Assembly: GCF_016587435.1 (NCBI RefSeq)
Contig: NZ_BNJJ01000007.1
Coordinates: forward strand, 124,001-188,000
Source of the DNA: Dictyobacter formicarum
Lineage (GTDB): Bacteria > Chloroflexota > Ktedonobacteria > Ktedonobacterales > Ktedonobacteraceae
DNA: 64,000 bases
Reading direction: 5' to 3'
Positions 8,673 through 17,325 of the stretch are shown piece after piece. Below the pieces are notes generated by a model. It worked only from the letters and a program-made list of their open reading frames with translations. It was not told the origin of the DNA and did not search any database. Position 1 is the stretch's first letter. Each line of letters begins with the position of its first letter. The translations under genes were made by a program, and so were the position numbers.

Positions 8673-9014
8673 CTACTCCTTCCTGGTAGAATAATGATAC
8701 TTATTTTCTTCTACATGCAAAACATATGTATAAGAAGTATAGCGATAACGGCAGGCCTTGTCTAAAATAGCATGGAAACCCACATCACTTAAATGGGGTT
8801 GACCTTCCAGGCGCTCAAACAGCACGCGCATCCGTCGATCGACATAAAATTCCCACACATTGTCCAGCGCCATATAACGATGTATTTTAAGAGACTTGCT
8901 ATAGGGATTCGCGACAAAAAGGCGAATCTTCCTGACCACAATGGAACGTTCGGTATAGTTAAGCCCATCCAGAGCGTGCACAAAGCGTTCGGTACATGGG
9001 ATTATCAAAGGCAC
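8673..9014 (-). CDS. RelE/ParE-like toxin-fold protein, orphan
   Basis: A 113-residue protein with the pattern of RelE-family ribonuclease toxins: an N-terminal helix (FVHALDGLNYTERSIVVRKIRLFVANP), then SLKIHRY and strands WEFYVDRRMRVLFERL, the usual basic core. In active members, Arg/Lys/Tyr on these strands contact mRNA in the ribosome. No antitoxin gene lies beside it: upstream and downstream are gene-free. The start is taken as GTG at 9012-9014 because GAAGGAGG ends 6 nt before it; a TTG two codons earlier is too close to that site. It could be a chromosomal remnant or pair with a distant partner. Confidence 0.6.
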   Translation of the reverse strand: MPLIIPCTERFVHALDGLNYTERSIVVRKIRLFVANPYSKSLKIHRYMALDNVWEFYVDRRMRVLFERLEGQPHLSDVGFHAILDKACRYRYTSYTYVLHVEENKYHYSTRKE

Positions 9015-9196
9015 CTGCAACCTCCTTCAAAACCCGTTCTACTCCCATACCTCTACGATACCTTTATGCCACCCAAAAACGGAAGTTGCAAATGCCGAAT
9101 ATACAACCAAAATAGAGTATTATTTCGAAATGGAAAGAAAAATTTGTAGGGAGCGCAATCAATAAAAGAAAGGGAGCATAACAACCAGACAGTCGG

Positions 9197-10252
9197 TCAG
9201 AGAAGTAGCCCCGAGCGCTCAGAATAATGGCGTTGATAGGTCCGCCAGAGTGGACTAAAGCCCATACGGGGCCAGAACTGGCTGGATAGCGGGTTGGCTG
9301 GATTAAACCACAAAATATAGCCATCTAGCTGCAGATGGGCAAAACATTCAAAGCTAGCCTGGAGCAACAGGCGGCCAATACCCTGACCACGAAAGGCTTG
9401 CCGTACACCCACATTGTTAATGTGTCCATAGCGACCACGGGGCATAAAATGAGGCTCACTTTCATCTTCAGCTTCAATCGTGTACAGATCATTTTCTGAC
9501 ATTGCCACTATTTGTGCATCCCACTCAATCACCACCACAATCGGCGCCCCCTTCTCAACACTCTTTCCCGACCAGAATAACTCCAGGCGATCCCGGAAAG
9601 CGCACTCCACCGAAGAGTTCATGCGCACAAAAGGTGTATAAGGCTCATGGAAAAGAAGTTCCTCGGTAAACAAAGCGAGCAGCGCCTCCTCATCCTCTGG
9701 ACGGGCAAGGCGCGCATGAACAGAGGATGGAAAAGAACGAGGAGCAAGCGTAGCCGGAACCGGTTGATAGGCCAGTTCGCTGTCAAGCAGGAAGCCTTGC
9801 TTGCGCAATAGCAAGGCCATCCAGGGATCGCAGCAGGGCCAACGCATCATCTCGCCGTATACCTGTTGCTCGCTCCACAAGCGTGTCAAAGCAGAAAAAA
9901 GAGCAGTCGCCACACGAAAAGCATTGGGGTCAGCCGGATCAGGCAGAGCCAGCGACTTCACCAGGCCATTGCGCGCAGCAAAAAAAGCCCGCAACCCATC
10001 TTTAGGGTGTAGCTGCCAGACCTTTGGATGAACATAACCACAGACACGCTCCTGCGCATCCAACGCCACTACAGGCGGTAACTGCATCTTACGATGTCTC
10101 TGCAGCATCTCTGTCACCTGCTCAACCGAGCGCACAGCACGCAAGCGGGGATCGAGTCTGTACCAGCGACACTCCTGTGCGCGCACCAGTTCTACAATCG
10201 CAGGTATGTGCTCATCAGTTACAGGCGTTACTGATATATGCTGACCATCCAT
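9197..10252 (-). CDS. GNAT-family N-acetyltransferase
   Basis: A 351-residue protein. The C-terminal half is a GNAT domain with the acetyl-CoA loop VGVRQAFRGQGIGRLLLQA (Q/RxxGxG/A) and the late strand LWFNPANPLSSQFWPRMGF. The N-terminal half looks like a second, degenerate GNAT copy (AIVELVRAQ... VVALDAQERVCGYVHP), so this is probably a tandem-GNAT protein. The substrate is unknown. Start at 10252 is chosen for GTAGGAGAA 7 nt upstream; a longer frame begins 21 nt earlier. Single gene, A/T-rich upstream. Confidence 0.8.
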   Translation of the reverse strand: MDGQHISVTPVTDEHIPAIVELVRAQECRWYRLDPRLRAVRSVEQVTEMLQRHRKMQLPPVVALDAQERVCGYVHPKVWQLHPKDGLRAFFAARNGLVKSLALPDPADPNAFRVATALFSALTRLWSEQQVYGEMMRWPCCDPWMALLLRKQGFLLDSELAYQPVPATLAPRSFPSSVHARLARPEDEEALLALFTEELLFHEPYTPFVRMNSSVECAFRDRLELFWSGKSVEKGAPIVVVIEWDAQIVAMSENDLYTIEAEDESEPHFMPRGRYGHINNVGVRQAFRGQGIGRLLLQASFECFAHLQLDGYILWFNPANPLSSQFWPRMGFSPLWRTYQRHYSERSGLLL

Positions 10253-10628
10253 ACGAATTTCTCCTACCAACAAATATCACCTAAGTAAATGAATGCACTA
10301 CTTCTTTGTATTATTGTACACATTTTGCACGGTATATAAAATAGTGCAATAGGAGATACGGGTAGTCAAAGTAATTTTTCCTACTATCCTTCAATAGGAG
10401 CAACAAAAAAAGCTATAGATTGCTTTCCTGGTTGTATATAGTATCAGACTGAACGTGAAGACTGTGATAAGCAAGCGTAATCGGTATATCAGTCGTGAAA
10501 GCTTCCTGATATGATATCCTCCCTTTGCTGGTATAATAAGATTTACTCGCAAGATTGGAAGGATACCGAGCGCATCGAGAGAGTAAGAATTCTGCTTGAT
10601 GCTTTTTATGAAAGGATGAGGAACCGAC
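10253..10628. other. Divergent intergenic region between the GNAT and globin genes
   Basis: A/T-rich. It holds an inverted repeat TTGCAC/GTGCAA (10325-10330 and 10344-10349) flanking TATATAAAAT, placed as an operator for the GNAT gene would be. TATAAT is found at 10532-10537 about 90 nt before the globin gene, without a good -35 box. No gene is supported here. Confidence 0.4.
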
Positions 10629-11864
10629 ATGGATTTTGAGCCGCTGTCTCCCGCTACAACAACCGATGGACCAGATATCGATCTGTATCACATGCTTGGG
10701 GGAAGGGATGCGTGCCAGGGACTTGCTGTTGCCTTTTATGCTCAAGTGAAAGGTGATCCAATCCTCCGTTCGATCTACTCTTCCAGCCTCAAATCCAACT
10801 TCAAATGCCCTACTGAGATGCTTGCTGCCTTTCTCACTCAGTTTTTTGGTGGACCATGCGAATATACCCCACGCCGTTGGTCGTTGAGTTTGCGAGAAAC
10901 CCACCTGCGGTTCCACATCGGATACCAGGAGAGAGAGGCCTGGCTGAACGCGATGGATCGAGCAGTTGAGGAAGTGCAGATCGAGGAGCCTGCCCGCAGC
11001 GCCTTACGTTGGTTCTTCGCAGAATCATCCGCCTTTCTCATCAACCAGCCCTTTGAGGCAGCAAATGAGACCTCTCCATCTTTGGAACCGTTCATCAGCG
11101 ACCAGAAGCACCTGGAGATCTCCAGAGTGCACCTGGAGATCGCACAACGATGGCAGGAACAACGAGCGCTTGAAGATTTGATCGCCGCCGTTCGCCGCGA
11201 AGATGCCGATGCTGTTCTGACAGGATTGGAAACCCCGGCCGTTCAAACCTGCTTCACGAGAGACCGGGCTGCATTTCTGAGCTTCCTGGCGATACTGAGC
11301 AGCAGCAGCCAGCCTGCTTTGCTGGATTATATGCGCCAGGTGCTGGTCAGGGCTCCTGAACTGGTGAAGGAGCGTTACGCCACTGATCGCACGCTTTTAC
11401 ACGAGGTGGTCAGTCAGGGAAGCCCCATCATAGTGGAACTCTTGCTCCAACTGGGAGCTGATCCAAACGCAAGAGACCAGTTGGGACGCACTCCGTTGTA
11501 TTTCGTTGGCAATGCGCTTCATGGAGCCCATGGCGCAGATGTCGTACGAGCTCTCGTCCGAGGGGGAGCGCACGTCAACGCTCAGGAAAAACTGAAGCAT
11601 TGCACTGCGCTACATATGGCAGCGCGACGGGGAAATGTTAGGGTTGCGGAAGCGCTACTGGATGGTGGGGCAGGAAGCGAGGTGCAAGATAAGCTGGGCG
11701 ATACTCCTTTGCATCGTGCGGTCAAATGTGGGAAAACCGAGATGGTGGTCTTTCTCCTCTCACGGGGAGCTGACGCTCATGCCAAAGGAAAAGGAGGATT
11801 AGCTCCGTGGCAGGTTGCACGAGGAAGCCGCATGAAACATCTCCTCTCTTCTCATTCGGATTAA
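10629..11864 (+). CDS. Truncated hemoglobin fused to ankyrin repeats
   Basis: A 411-residue cytoplasmic protein. Residues about 17-140 match a 2-on-2 (truncated) hemoglobin: LYHMLGGRDA, AFYAQV with Phe-Tyr at B9/B10 (Tyr37), QFFGGPCEYT, and RETHLRFHIG in which His92 is at the proximal heme-ligand position. Residues 165-250 are helical and unassigned. Residues about 255-405 are at least four ankyrin repeats (TLLHEVVSQGSPIIVELLLQ, TPLYFVGNA, TALHMAARRG, TPLHRAVKCG with LGADPNARD-type turns). Inference: a heme/O2/NO sensor or scavenger whose repeats bind a partner protein. GGATGAGGAA precedes the ATG. It stands alone. Confidence 0.85.
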   Translation: MDFEPLSPATTTDGPDIDLYHMLGGRDACQGLAVAFYAQVKGDPILRSIYSSSLKSNFKCPTEMLAAFLTQFFGGPCEYTPRRWSLSLRETHLRFHIGYQEREAWLNAMDRAVEEVQIEEPARSALRWFFAESSAFLINQPFEAANETSPSLEPFISDQKHLEISRVHLEIAQRWQEQRALEDLIAAVRREDADAVLTGLETPAVQTCFTRDRAAFLSFLAILSSSSQPALLDYMRQVLVRAPELVKERYATDRTLLHEVVSQGSPIIVELLLQLGADPNARDQLGRTPLYFVGNALHGAHGADVVRALVRGGAHVNAQEKLKHCTALHMAARRGNVRVAEALLDGGAGSEVQDKLGDTPLHRAVKCGKTEMVVFLLSRGADAHAKGKGGLAPWQVARGSRMKHLLSSHSD

Positions 11865-11931
11865 AGCAAACCAGGAGGATCGGCCACATAAAAAAGGAGC
11901 CAGCATGGATGTGGAGTACATCTCATCTACA

Positions 11932-11985
11932 GAGCAGCGGACTCTATCTACCAGGTATCTGACAGGTAGAGCGCTGCTCCAGCTC
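11932..11985 (+). terminator. Terminator hairpin after the globin-ankyrin gene
   Basis: GAGCAGCG...CTCTATCT pairs with AGGTAGAG...CGCTGCTC (about 16 bp with a small internal loop), loop about 14 nt; GCTTTTCC follows on the plus strand. It lies about 70 nt after the stop. Confidence 0.5.
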
Positions 11986-12009
11986 GCTTTTCCTCCTTGT
12001 AACTATGGT

Positions 12010-12555
12010 TCAGGCACGATAATAGCCATGCTCAAGTCTTTCCGCGGCGCCCTGTGCGAAAACTTCGGGAGGCGGAACGGCCACATCAAAGGAGTCAGAC
12101 AGCCGATTCATAATCTGGAAGATGGCGCTACTATACAAAGCATCCCGGATCGCCTGCTCGCTAATACCAGCCGCCAGCAAACTTTGCATATCCGCCGCTA
12201 CAATCTCGGCCGGTCGCAAGGTATATTTTTCCAGAAAACCCAGCATTGCCCGCAATTTCTCATCAATCGGAGCGGTCCGCCAATCCGCAATCACCGCGCT
12301 CACAAGCCCGGCATCTAAAGCCGTAGACGCAACTGCGCCATGGGAACCCAGTCAGAAGGGACAGCGATTCAGCGACGAGGTAAAGGCAGCAAAGAGCTCA
12401 CGCTCACCCACAGACCAATAGGAGGGTCCGCGTAGTACAGCCTGGGTCAGGATAGACATGGGGGTGCCGAAAAACTCTGATCGGTAGGTAAGTACACGCC
12501 GAATATCAGAAACGCTCTCACCCTGTAAACATTCCTCAAGACAATGTAATCTCAT
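12010..12555 (-). CDS. AhpD-like alkylhydroperoxidase, candidate selenoprotein (in-frame UGA at codon 68)
   Basis: Read through one TGA (12352-12354) the frame gives 181 residues of the carboxymuconolactone decarboxylase/AhpD family, a helical peroxidase fold. AhpD needs Glu-x11-Cys-x2-Cys-x3-His. Here Glu53, Cys65, codon 68 = UGA and His72 keep exactly that spacing (E53 REL... NRC-PF-(U)-LGSH). The frame is otherwise open, from an ATG that overlaps the upstream stop (ATGA) to a normal stop. A small GC-rich hairpin begins 12 nt after the UGA, loop at +18. In this family a CxxU form is known among bacterial selenoproteins. Alternatives: a Cys-to-stop mutation or two split ORFs. Sec-decoding genes are not in this window. 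Confidence 0.7.
12321..12343 (-). promoter_or_regulatory. Candidate bacterial SECIS hairpin
   Basis: On the minus strand GGCGC-AGTT-GCGTC forms a 5-bp stem (one G-U), extended imperfectly by CC...GG. The apical loop starts 18 nt after the UGA, close to the distance I recall for E. coli fdhF. The loop contains the G-U dinucleotide that SelB-binding loops usually expose. Folding is by eye. Confidence 0.45.
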
Positions 12556-12893
12556 TCAACTGCCTCCTGCAAAGCATTCAAACCACGTTCAAGGCGCGCC
12601 CGAGCGGTCCCCATAGTCACGCTAAGCGTAATTTCAAACAGCGCATCGTCAGAATAACCGGCCTTTTGCAAGGACAAGATATCCTCATCCAGCACTTTGT
12701 AGGCATGAAAGGTGACATTGCGCACATACGCGACTAATTCCGGTGGCACATTCAGTGGATCAGCCGAGGCATCCAGGCTCAAGCGTTGAGCATAGTCTCT
12801 AACTTGCTCACGCAACGCCGTGGAAGTCACGCCCGGTCGCGTAGCCACCGCATCAAGCATCGCTTCCATTTTTAGAGCATGCCGATCATCCAT
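12552..12893 (-). CDS. Carboxymuconolactone-decarboxylase-like small protein without redox cysteines
   Basis: A 113-residue helical protein. The segment PPELVAYVRNVTFHAYKVLDEDILSL then EITLSVTMGTARARLERGLNAL has the length and helix pattern seen in AhpD-like partner proteins, but the CxxC is absent. AAGGAAG precedes the ATG at 12893; a longer upstream frame has no ribosome site. It overlaps the candidate selenoprotein gene by 4 nt (ATGA), so the two are translated in tandem and probably form a hetero-complex. Family assignment is tentative. Confidence 0.6.
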   Translation of the reverse strand: MDDRHALKMEAMLDAVATRPGVTSTALREQVRDYAQRLSLDASADPLNVPPELVAYVRNVTFHAYKVLDEDILSLQKAGYSDDALFEITLSVTMGTARARLERGLNALQEAVE

Positions 12894-13226
12894 TCCGCTT
12901 CTTCCTTTCGTGAATGTATATGTTATATAGAATAATTTCACTTTACCAGGCATTTCAACGGGTAGAGCGTAAAGAGCACATATAGACAATGGAGTTACAA
13001 AATTAGCATTTATGCACAATCAATGCTTTTATCTCCAGATGCGCATGTATATATTATAATGAATTGATGAGAGAAACACTAGAAAAAATCATCGAGAGGA
13101 CTGCTACATCGGTCAACGAAAGTAAGCTGAGAAGAAGGCAATATAATATAGAATTATTCCGTTTTGCGGGATCACTATTTAGCAGGGGACCAGGTAGAGC
13201 GTTCTTCCCTGAAGAGGAGGTAATTT
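12894..13226. other. Divergent intergenic region between the AhpD-like operon and xylB
   Basis: Holds the operon promoter on the minus strand. On the plus side TATAAT at 13055-13060 lies about 165 nt before xylB, without a clear -35 box. Short open frames here lack coding signals. Confidence 0.4.
12929..12958 (-). promoter_or_regulatory. Promoter of the AhpD-like operon
   Basis: Minus strand TTGAAA (12953-12958), 18-nt spacer, TATTCT (12929-12934). The -10 box ends about 35 nt before the ATG of the first gene. Confidence 0.45.
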
Positions 13227-14669
13227 ATGGCATTCTTAGGCATCGACCTGGGAACAAGCTCGGTAAAGGCGATCATTCTGGATGAGCAAGGTCAGACGCT
13301 GGGTACCAGTAAGGTAGACTATGCGGTGCGATCTCCTCAAAGTAGATGGGCCGAGAGTGATCCAGCTGACTGGTGGCGGGCAACGGTTGAGGTGGTGCGA
13401 GAAGTGCGCACGAAGGTGCCGCAGGCCAGGATTCAGGCGCTGGGCCTGTCGGGTCAGATGCACGGCGTGGTTCCAACCGATCAGCAAGGGCAACCTGTAC
13501 GGGCCGCTATGCTGTGGGCGGATAGCCGGGCCGAGGGCGAATTATACCACTACTTCGAGCTTGGTGGTGATATAAATAGGCGCCTGGCCAATCCACTGTT
13601 GCCGGGCATGGCGGGACCGCTGCTATGCTGGCTGGCCCGGCACGAAAACGCAAACTACCAGGCGATGCGCTGGGCCTTGCAACCAAAGGATTGGCTACGC
13701 TGGCAATTAACCGGTCAGGCGGCCGCCGATCCCAGTGATGCTTCTGGAACCCTGTTGTATGATCTATCTCAAAATCGCTGGGACGAAGAGGTCATCGCAG
13801 GACTCGGTTTGAACCGAGCGCTCTTCCCCTCTATTATTCCTGCTGGCGCTCAGGCAGGCACACTGACGCAGAAAGCCGCCACAGAGCTTGAGCTGCCGGC
13901 CGGGCTGCCAATCGCCACTGGCGCTGCCGATACGGCCGCAGCGGCCCTGGGGACCGGCCTGCTATCACCCGGCGTCACCCAACTTACGCTTGGCACTGGA
14001 GCCCAGATCATCCAACTGCGCTCCGACTTCCGACCAGACGACAGCTTACGCACCCATTTCTACCGGGCGGCCGATGGAAGCAACTGGTATAGCATGGCGG
14101 CCGTGCAGAACGCGGGATTGGTATTGGATTGGGTCAGACAGACGCTTAATGCCAGCTGGGAAGAGATGTATGCCAGCGCCGCAACCGTAGCACCGGGAGC
14201 AGAAGGACTGATCTTTCTGCCTGACCTGACCAGGGAACGAGCTCATCAGCCAGCGAACCATCACGGCGGGGCCTTCCTGCGCCTGCGCCTGCACCACCAG
14301 CGAGCGCATATGTTGCACGCCGCCCTCGAAGGCGTGGCCTTTGGTGTCCGCCTGGCGCTTGAGGCACTACCAGGCGCGCAAGAGAGCAGCAGTTTACGCC
14401 TGGCCGGTGGCGGCAGCGTCCATCCCGCCTGGCGCCAGATGCTAGCAGACATCCTCAACCGCGAACTATTACTGGTCGACACCAGTTCAGCCTCAGCGCG
14501 TGGAGCCGCCTTGCTGGCAGGCATAGCCAGTGGCCACTGGTCCGATGCCCGGGCCACCGCCGCAGTCGCCCCCGGCATCCATAGCAACGGCGTCCCTCAA
14601 CCCGAGCGGGCCAGAGCCTACCAGGAAAGCTACCAGCAATTTCTCAAACATGCCCTGACCAACCTGTGA
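13227..14669 (+). CDS. xylB: Xylulokinase (FGGY family)
   Basis: A 480-residue FGGY carbohydrate kinase, most like XylB, which phosphorylates D-xylulose with ATP. Seen: the N-terminal phosphate-binding GIDLGTSSVKAIILD, LSGQMHGVVPTD (the substrate-side MHG motif of xylulokinases), WADSRAEGE, TGAADTAAAALGTG, and the C-terminal LRLAGGGSVHPAWRQMLADILNREL. GAGGAGG lies upstream of the ATG. No xylA or transporter is adjacent, so it is not part of a complete xylose operon here; another ketose may be the real substrate. Confidence 0.9.
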   Translation: MAFLGIDLGTSSVKAIILDEQGQTLGTSKVDYAVRSPQSRWAESDPADWWRATVEVVREVRTKVPQARIQALGLSGQMHGVVPTDQQGQPVRAAMLWADSRAEGELYHYFELGGDINRRLANPLLPGMAGPLLCWLARHENANYQAMRWALQPKDWLRWQLTGQAAADPSDASGTLLYDLSQNRWDEEVIAGLGLNRALFPSIIPAGAQAGTLTQKAATELELPAGLPIATGAADTAAAALGTGLLSPGVTQLTLGTGAQIIQLRSDFRPDDSLRTHFYRAADGSNWYSMAAVQNAGLVLDWVRQTLNASWEEMYASAATVAPGAEGLIFLPDLTRERAHQPANHHGGAFLRLRLHHQRAHMLHAALEGVAFGVRLALEALPGAQESSSLRLAGGGSVHPAWRQMLADILNRELLLVDTSSASARGAALLAGIASGHWSDARATAAVAPGIHSNGVPQPERARAYQESYQQFLKHALTNL

Positions 14670-14782
14670 ATATCAAAGCAAAAAGGAAATGTTGTAGAAA
14701 TTTCCTGATCGGAATAAAAAGCTGGAATAATAAAGATAGCGGAGAAAATAAGAACAAATGTACATCCAAAAAGGGCATTAAC

Positions 14783-14811
14783 TTGTTCTCTGCGATTGAA
14801 CCTGCTATAGT
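14783..14811 (+). promoter_or_regulatory. Promoter of the helicase gene
   Basis: TTGTTC (14783-14788), exactly 17-nt spacer, TATAGT (14806-14811), 60 nt before the ATG. Confidence 0.5.
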
Positions 14812-14870
14812 ACAGATCGAAACTTTTCGGCAAAACTGTAAAAAAAATACTTAGAGAAGCGAGTTGTTGA

Positions 14871-17144
14871 ATGTCCTCTCAGGCAACAAGACCAAAGACA
14901 AAAACACGAATAAGCGCCACACCGTCGTTCAGCGCCAACCCCCAGCAAGCGGACGCGATTGCCCATACCGACGGGCCCGCAGCCTTTATTGCGGCGGCAG
15001 GTACCGGCAAAACGTCGATTCTTGTACAGCGTCTGGTCCGGTTGGTGGCAGATGAGGGGGTCACACCTGAGTCTATTCTCTGTGTCACATTCACGCGTGC
15101 CGCCGCCGACGAGATGGAGAAGCGCGCCTCCAAAGCGCTGCGCGCTCGCGGCATGACCGTGAAGGAGATCAAGCCACTGCGCGTAGTGACCTTCCACGGC
15201 CTGGGACACCAGATGTTACGCGAGAAGCTTGAACTCACACCGCAACAATTAAACCAGAAACTGATCAGTGGCGATCCGCGCCAGTGGTTAGCTGAAGATA
15301 TTATCCGGCCCTGGCGCAGCAATCGCAGCCGTGGCATGAACTGGGATGTCGAGATTACCGATGCGTTAGCCGCCATCGATCGCGCCAAAGAAGCCATGGT
15401 CCAGCCTGAGAGCTCCGTTGACTTCTTCCGCACAGATATGAGCATCGGTGTGGAACTGGCCGCCCGCTATCAAGATTTTTTCATCAATTATGAGCAGACC
15501 AAAAAGAAAGAAAAGCTTTACGATCTCTCGGACCTGATTTATATACCACTCAACTTGCTGGAAGGCAGTCCCAAATACCGTAAATCCTGGCAGGGTCGCT
15601 ACCAGTACCTGCAGGTAGATGAGACGCAGGACACCAATCCATCGCAATATAAGCTGATCCAGTACCTGGCAGCCCCTAAGCAGAACGTGGTGGTGGTGGG
15701 AGATCCCGACCAGGCCATTTACCAGTTTCGCGGCGCCAGTCCAGAGGCCTCGATCCTTTCGTTCAAGACCATGTACCCGAAAGGAAAAATCTATCGCATC
15801 GAGCATAACTATCGCTCGACGCCCCAGATCCTTGAAGCGGCCAACAAGCTGATCAGCCATAACGACATCACGCCGGGCTTCGAGAAAATGTTGCGCTCGA
15901 CTCAGCCCGATGGCGCACCCGTCTGGGTGACAGCCTATGAGGATCAAGAGATGGAGGCCGAGGGGATCGCTGAGCGCATCGATCGTCTGCAGCGCACGTG
16001 GAAAGAGCACCAGGAGGGGCTGTCGTATAAAGATATCTTTGTGCTCTCACGTACGAACCACCACCTGGCCTCGCTGGAAATCGCCCTGGCACGCAAGCGT
16101 ATTCCCTATCGAGCAGCCGGCGGCTCGTCCTTCTTCAAACGCAAAACCACGCGCGACATCCTGGCATACCTCGCATTGATCGATGGCGTACGTGTTCACC
16201 AGGACTTTCTAGCCTCGCGCAACAGTCCCGAGCCGCAAAGATGGGATGACGTCTTTACTCCGGTACACTGCGGCGAACAGAATACGGCCTTCCGCATCGT
16301 GGCCAATATTCCATCGCGAGAATTCTTTGCCAGCACCGGCAAGACCTCGCACCGCTTTAATGCCAGCTTCTATGGAACCCTGACCGCTCATGCCAGCGGA
16401 CGCCCGCTGCTCCAGTACTGCGAAGAACATGCCTACACCATCCCTAAAGAGCACCAGTTGGGCGTCAAAGATCTGGTCGCCCTGATCAAGCGTCTGTGGT
16501 CAAAATCCAATAATAATCCGGCCGAAGCCATCAAACACATTCGCCAGTTCGCCTACGATGTCCATCTGCGCCACTATGATAGCAAGCATAGAGAGAATAC
16601 AGAAGAAGAGGCCGAGGCACCAACACATCACGAAGAAGTGAAGCTCGAAGCCCGCTACGACGAGCTCGAAGAGCTGATTCAGATTGCCCAGAAGCATCAT
16701 ACAATCCGCCACTTCCTCCAGGCCATGACCCGGCTCAAAGAACAGGCTGAAGACAACAATAAGAATAAGCGCGACTGCGTCAGCCTGATGACCATCCACA
16801 AATCCAAGGGGCTGGAGAGCCCGGTGGTCTTTGTCATGGGCATGACCGAGGGCATCTTCCCACACCGCCGCTCGTACACCCTGGCAGAGGATGGGCCGAT
16901 CTCCATAACCGGCATGGCCGAAGAGCGGCGCCTGGCCTATGTAGCTTTTACGCGCGCACAAAAGCAACTCTTCCTGAGTTCGCTACTGCGCTATCGCGGC
17001 ACCGACGCCGTCGCCTCCCGCTTTATCGACGAAGCCGGACTAACTCCCACCAACGAAGACGGAGAACTCAATCCCTATCTCTTCAAACACGATGGCACGC
17101 CGCGCAAGCTGAGTCCACTGGTAGAAACGCCAACGCTCTTCTAG
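14871..17144 (+). CDS. UvrD/PcrA-type superfamily 1A DNA helicase
   Basis: A 757-residue 3'-5' helicase. Motifs in order: Q-motif NPQQADAI (23-30), Walker A AAGTGKTS (42-49), TFTRAAADEM, motif II QVDETQDTNP, motif III VVVGDPDQAIYQFRGA, HNYRST, motif V LMTIHKSKGLESPVVF, and motif VI EERRLAYVAFTRAQ. In motif II the usual DEYQD appears as DETQD. An acidic stretch (TEEEAEAPTHHEEVKLE) sits in the 2B region. It likely acts in repair or replication restart. The ribosome site is weak (AGAGAAG). Single gene with its own promoter. Confidence 0.92.
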   Translation: MSSQATRPKTKTRISATPSFSANPQQADAIAHTDGPAAFIAAAGTGKTSILVQRLVRLVADEGVTPESILCVTFTRAAADEMEKRASKALRARGMTVKEIKPLRVVTFHGLGHQMLREKLELTPQQLNQKLISGDPRQWLAEDIIRPWRSNRSRGMNWDVEITDALAAIDRAKEAMVQPESSVDFFRTDMSIGVELAARYQDFFINYEQTKKKEKLYDLSDLIYIPLNLLEGSPKYRKSWQGRYQYLQVDETQDTNPSQYKLIQYLAAPKQNVVVVGDPDQAIYQFRGASPEASILSFKTMYPKGKIYRIEHNYRSTPQILEAANKLISHNDITPGFEKMLRSTQPDGAPVWVTAYEDQEMEAEGIAERIDRLQRTWKEHQEGLSYKDIFVLSRTNHHLASLEIALARKRIPYRAAGGSSFFKRKTTRDILAYLALIDGVRVHQDFLASRNSPEPQRWDDVFTPVHCGEQNTAFRIVANIPSREFFASTGKTSHRFNASFYGTLTAHASGRPLLQYCEEHAYTIPKEHQLGVKDLVALIKRLWSKSNNNPAEAIKHIRQFAYDVHLRHYDSKHRENTEEEAEAPTHHEEVKLEARYDELEELIQIAQKHHTIRHFLQAMTRLKEQAEDNNKNKRDCVSLMTIHKSKGLESPVVFVMGMTEGIFPHRRSYTLAEDGPISITGMAEERRLAYVAFTRAQKQLFLSSLLRYRGTDAVASRFIDEAGLTPTNEDGELNPYLFKHDGTPRKLSPLVETPTLF

Positions 17145-17325
17145 CCACGCCTGCTAGCAACCAGCCATACAATCGAATATACGCGCATAGCCGCCCGAGA
17201 AGAGTGCGGTGTGCTGCAGGCGGATCAAAACAGCGTAGAAGTCACGGAGGCTTCCTGTCCGACCCAAGTGCAGCAATTAAAACTGTGGTGAATACGTTTT
17301 ACTACGTTTTGAAAGGCAGGTCATC

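Noticed and set aside
12122..12421. A plus-strand frame across the UGA of the AhpD-like gene
   Set aside because: It is antisense to a recognisable protein family on both sides of the UGA and lacks a ribosome site.
15366..16010. A 214-codon open frame on the minus strand inside the helicase gene
   Set aside because: It is antisense to a gene with all helicase motifs, has no ribosome site and no family-like sequence.
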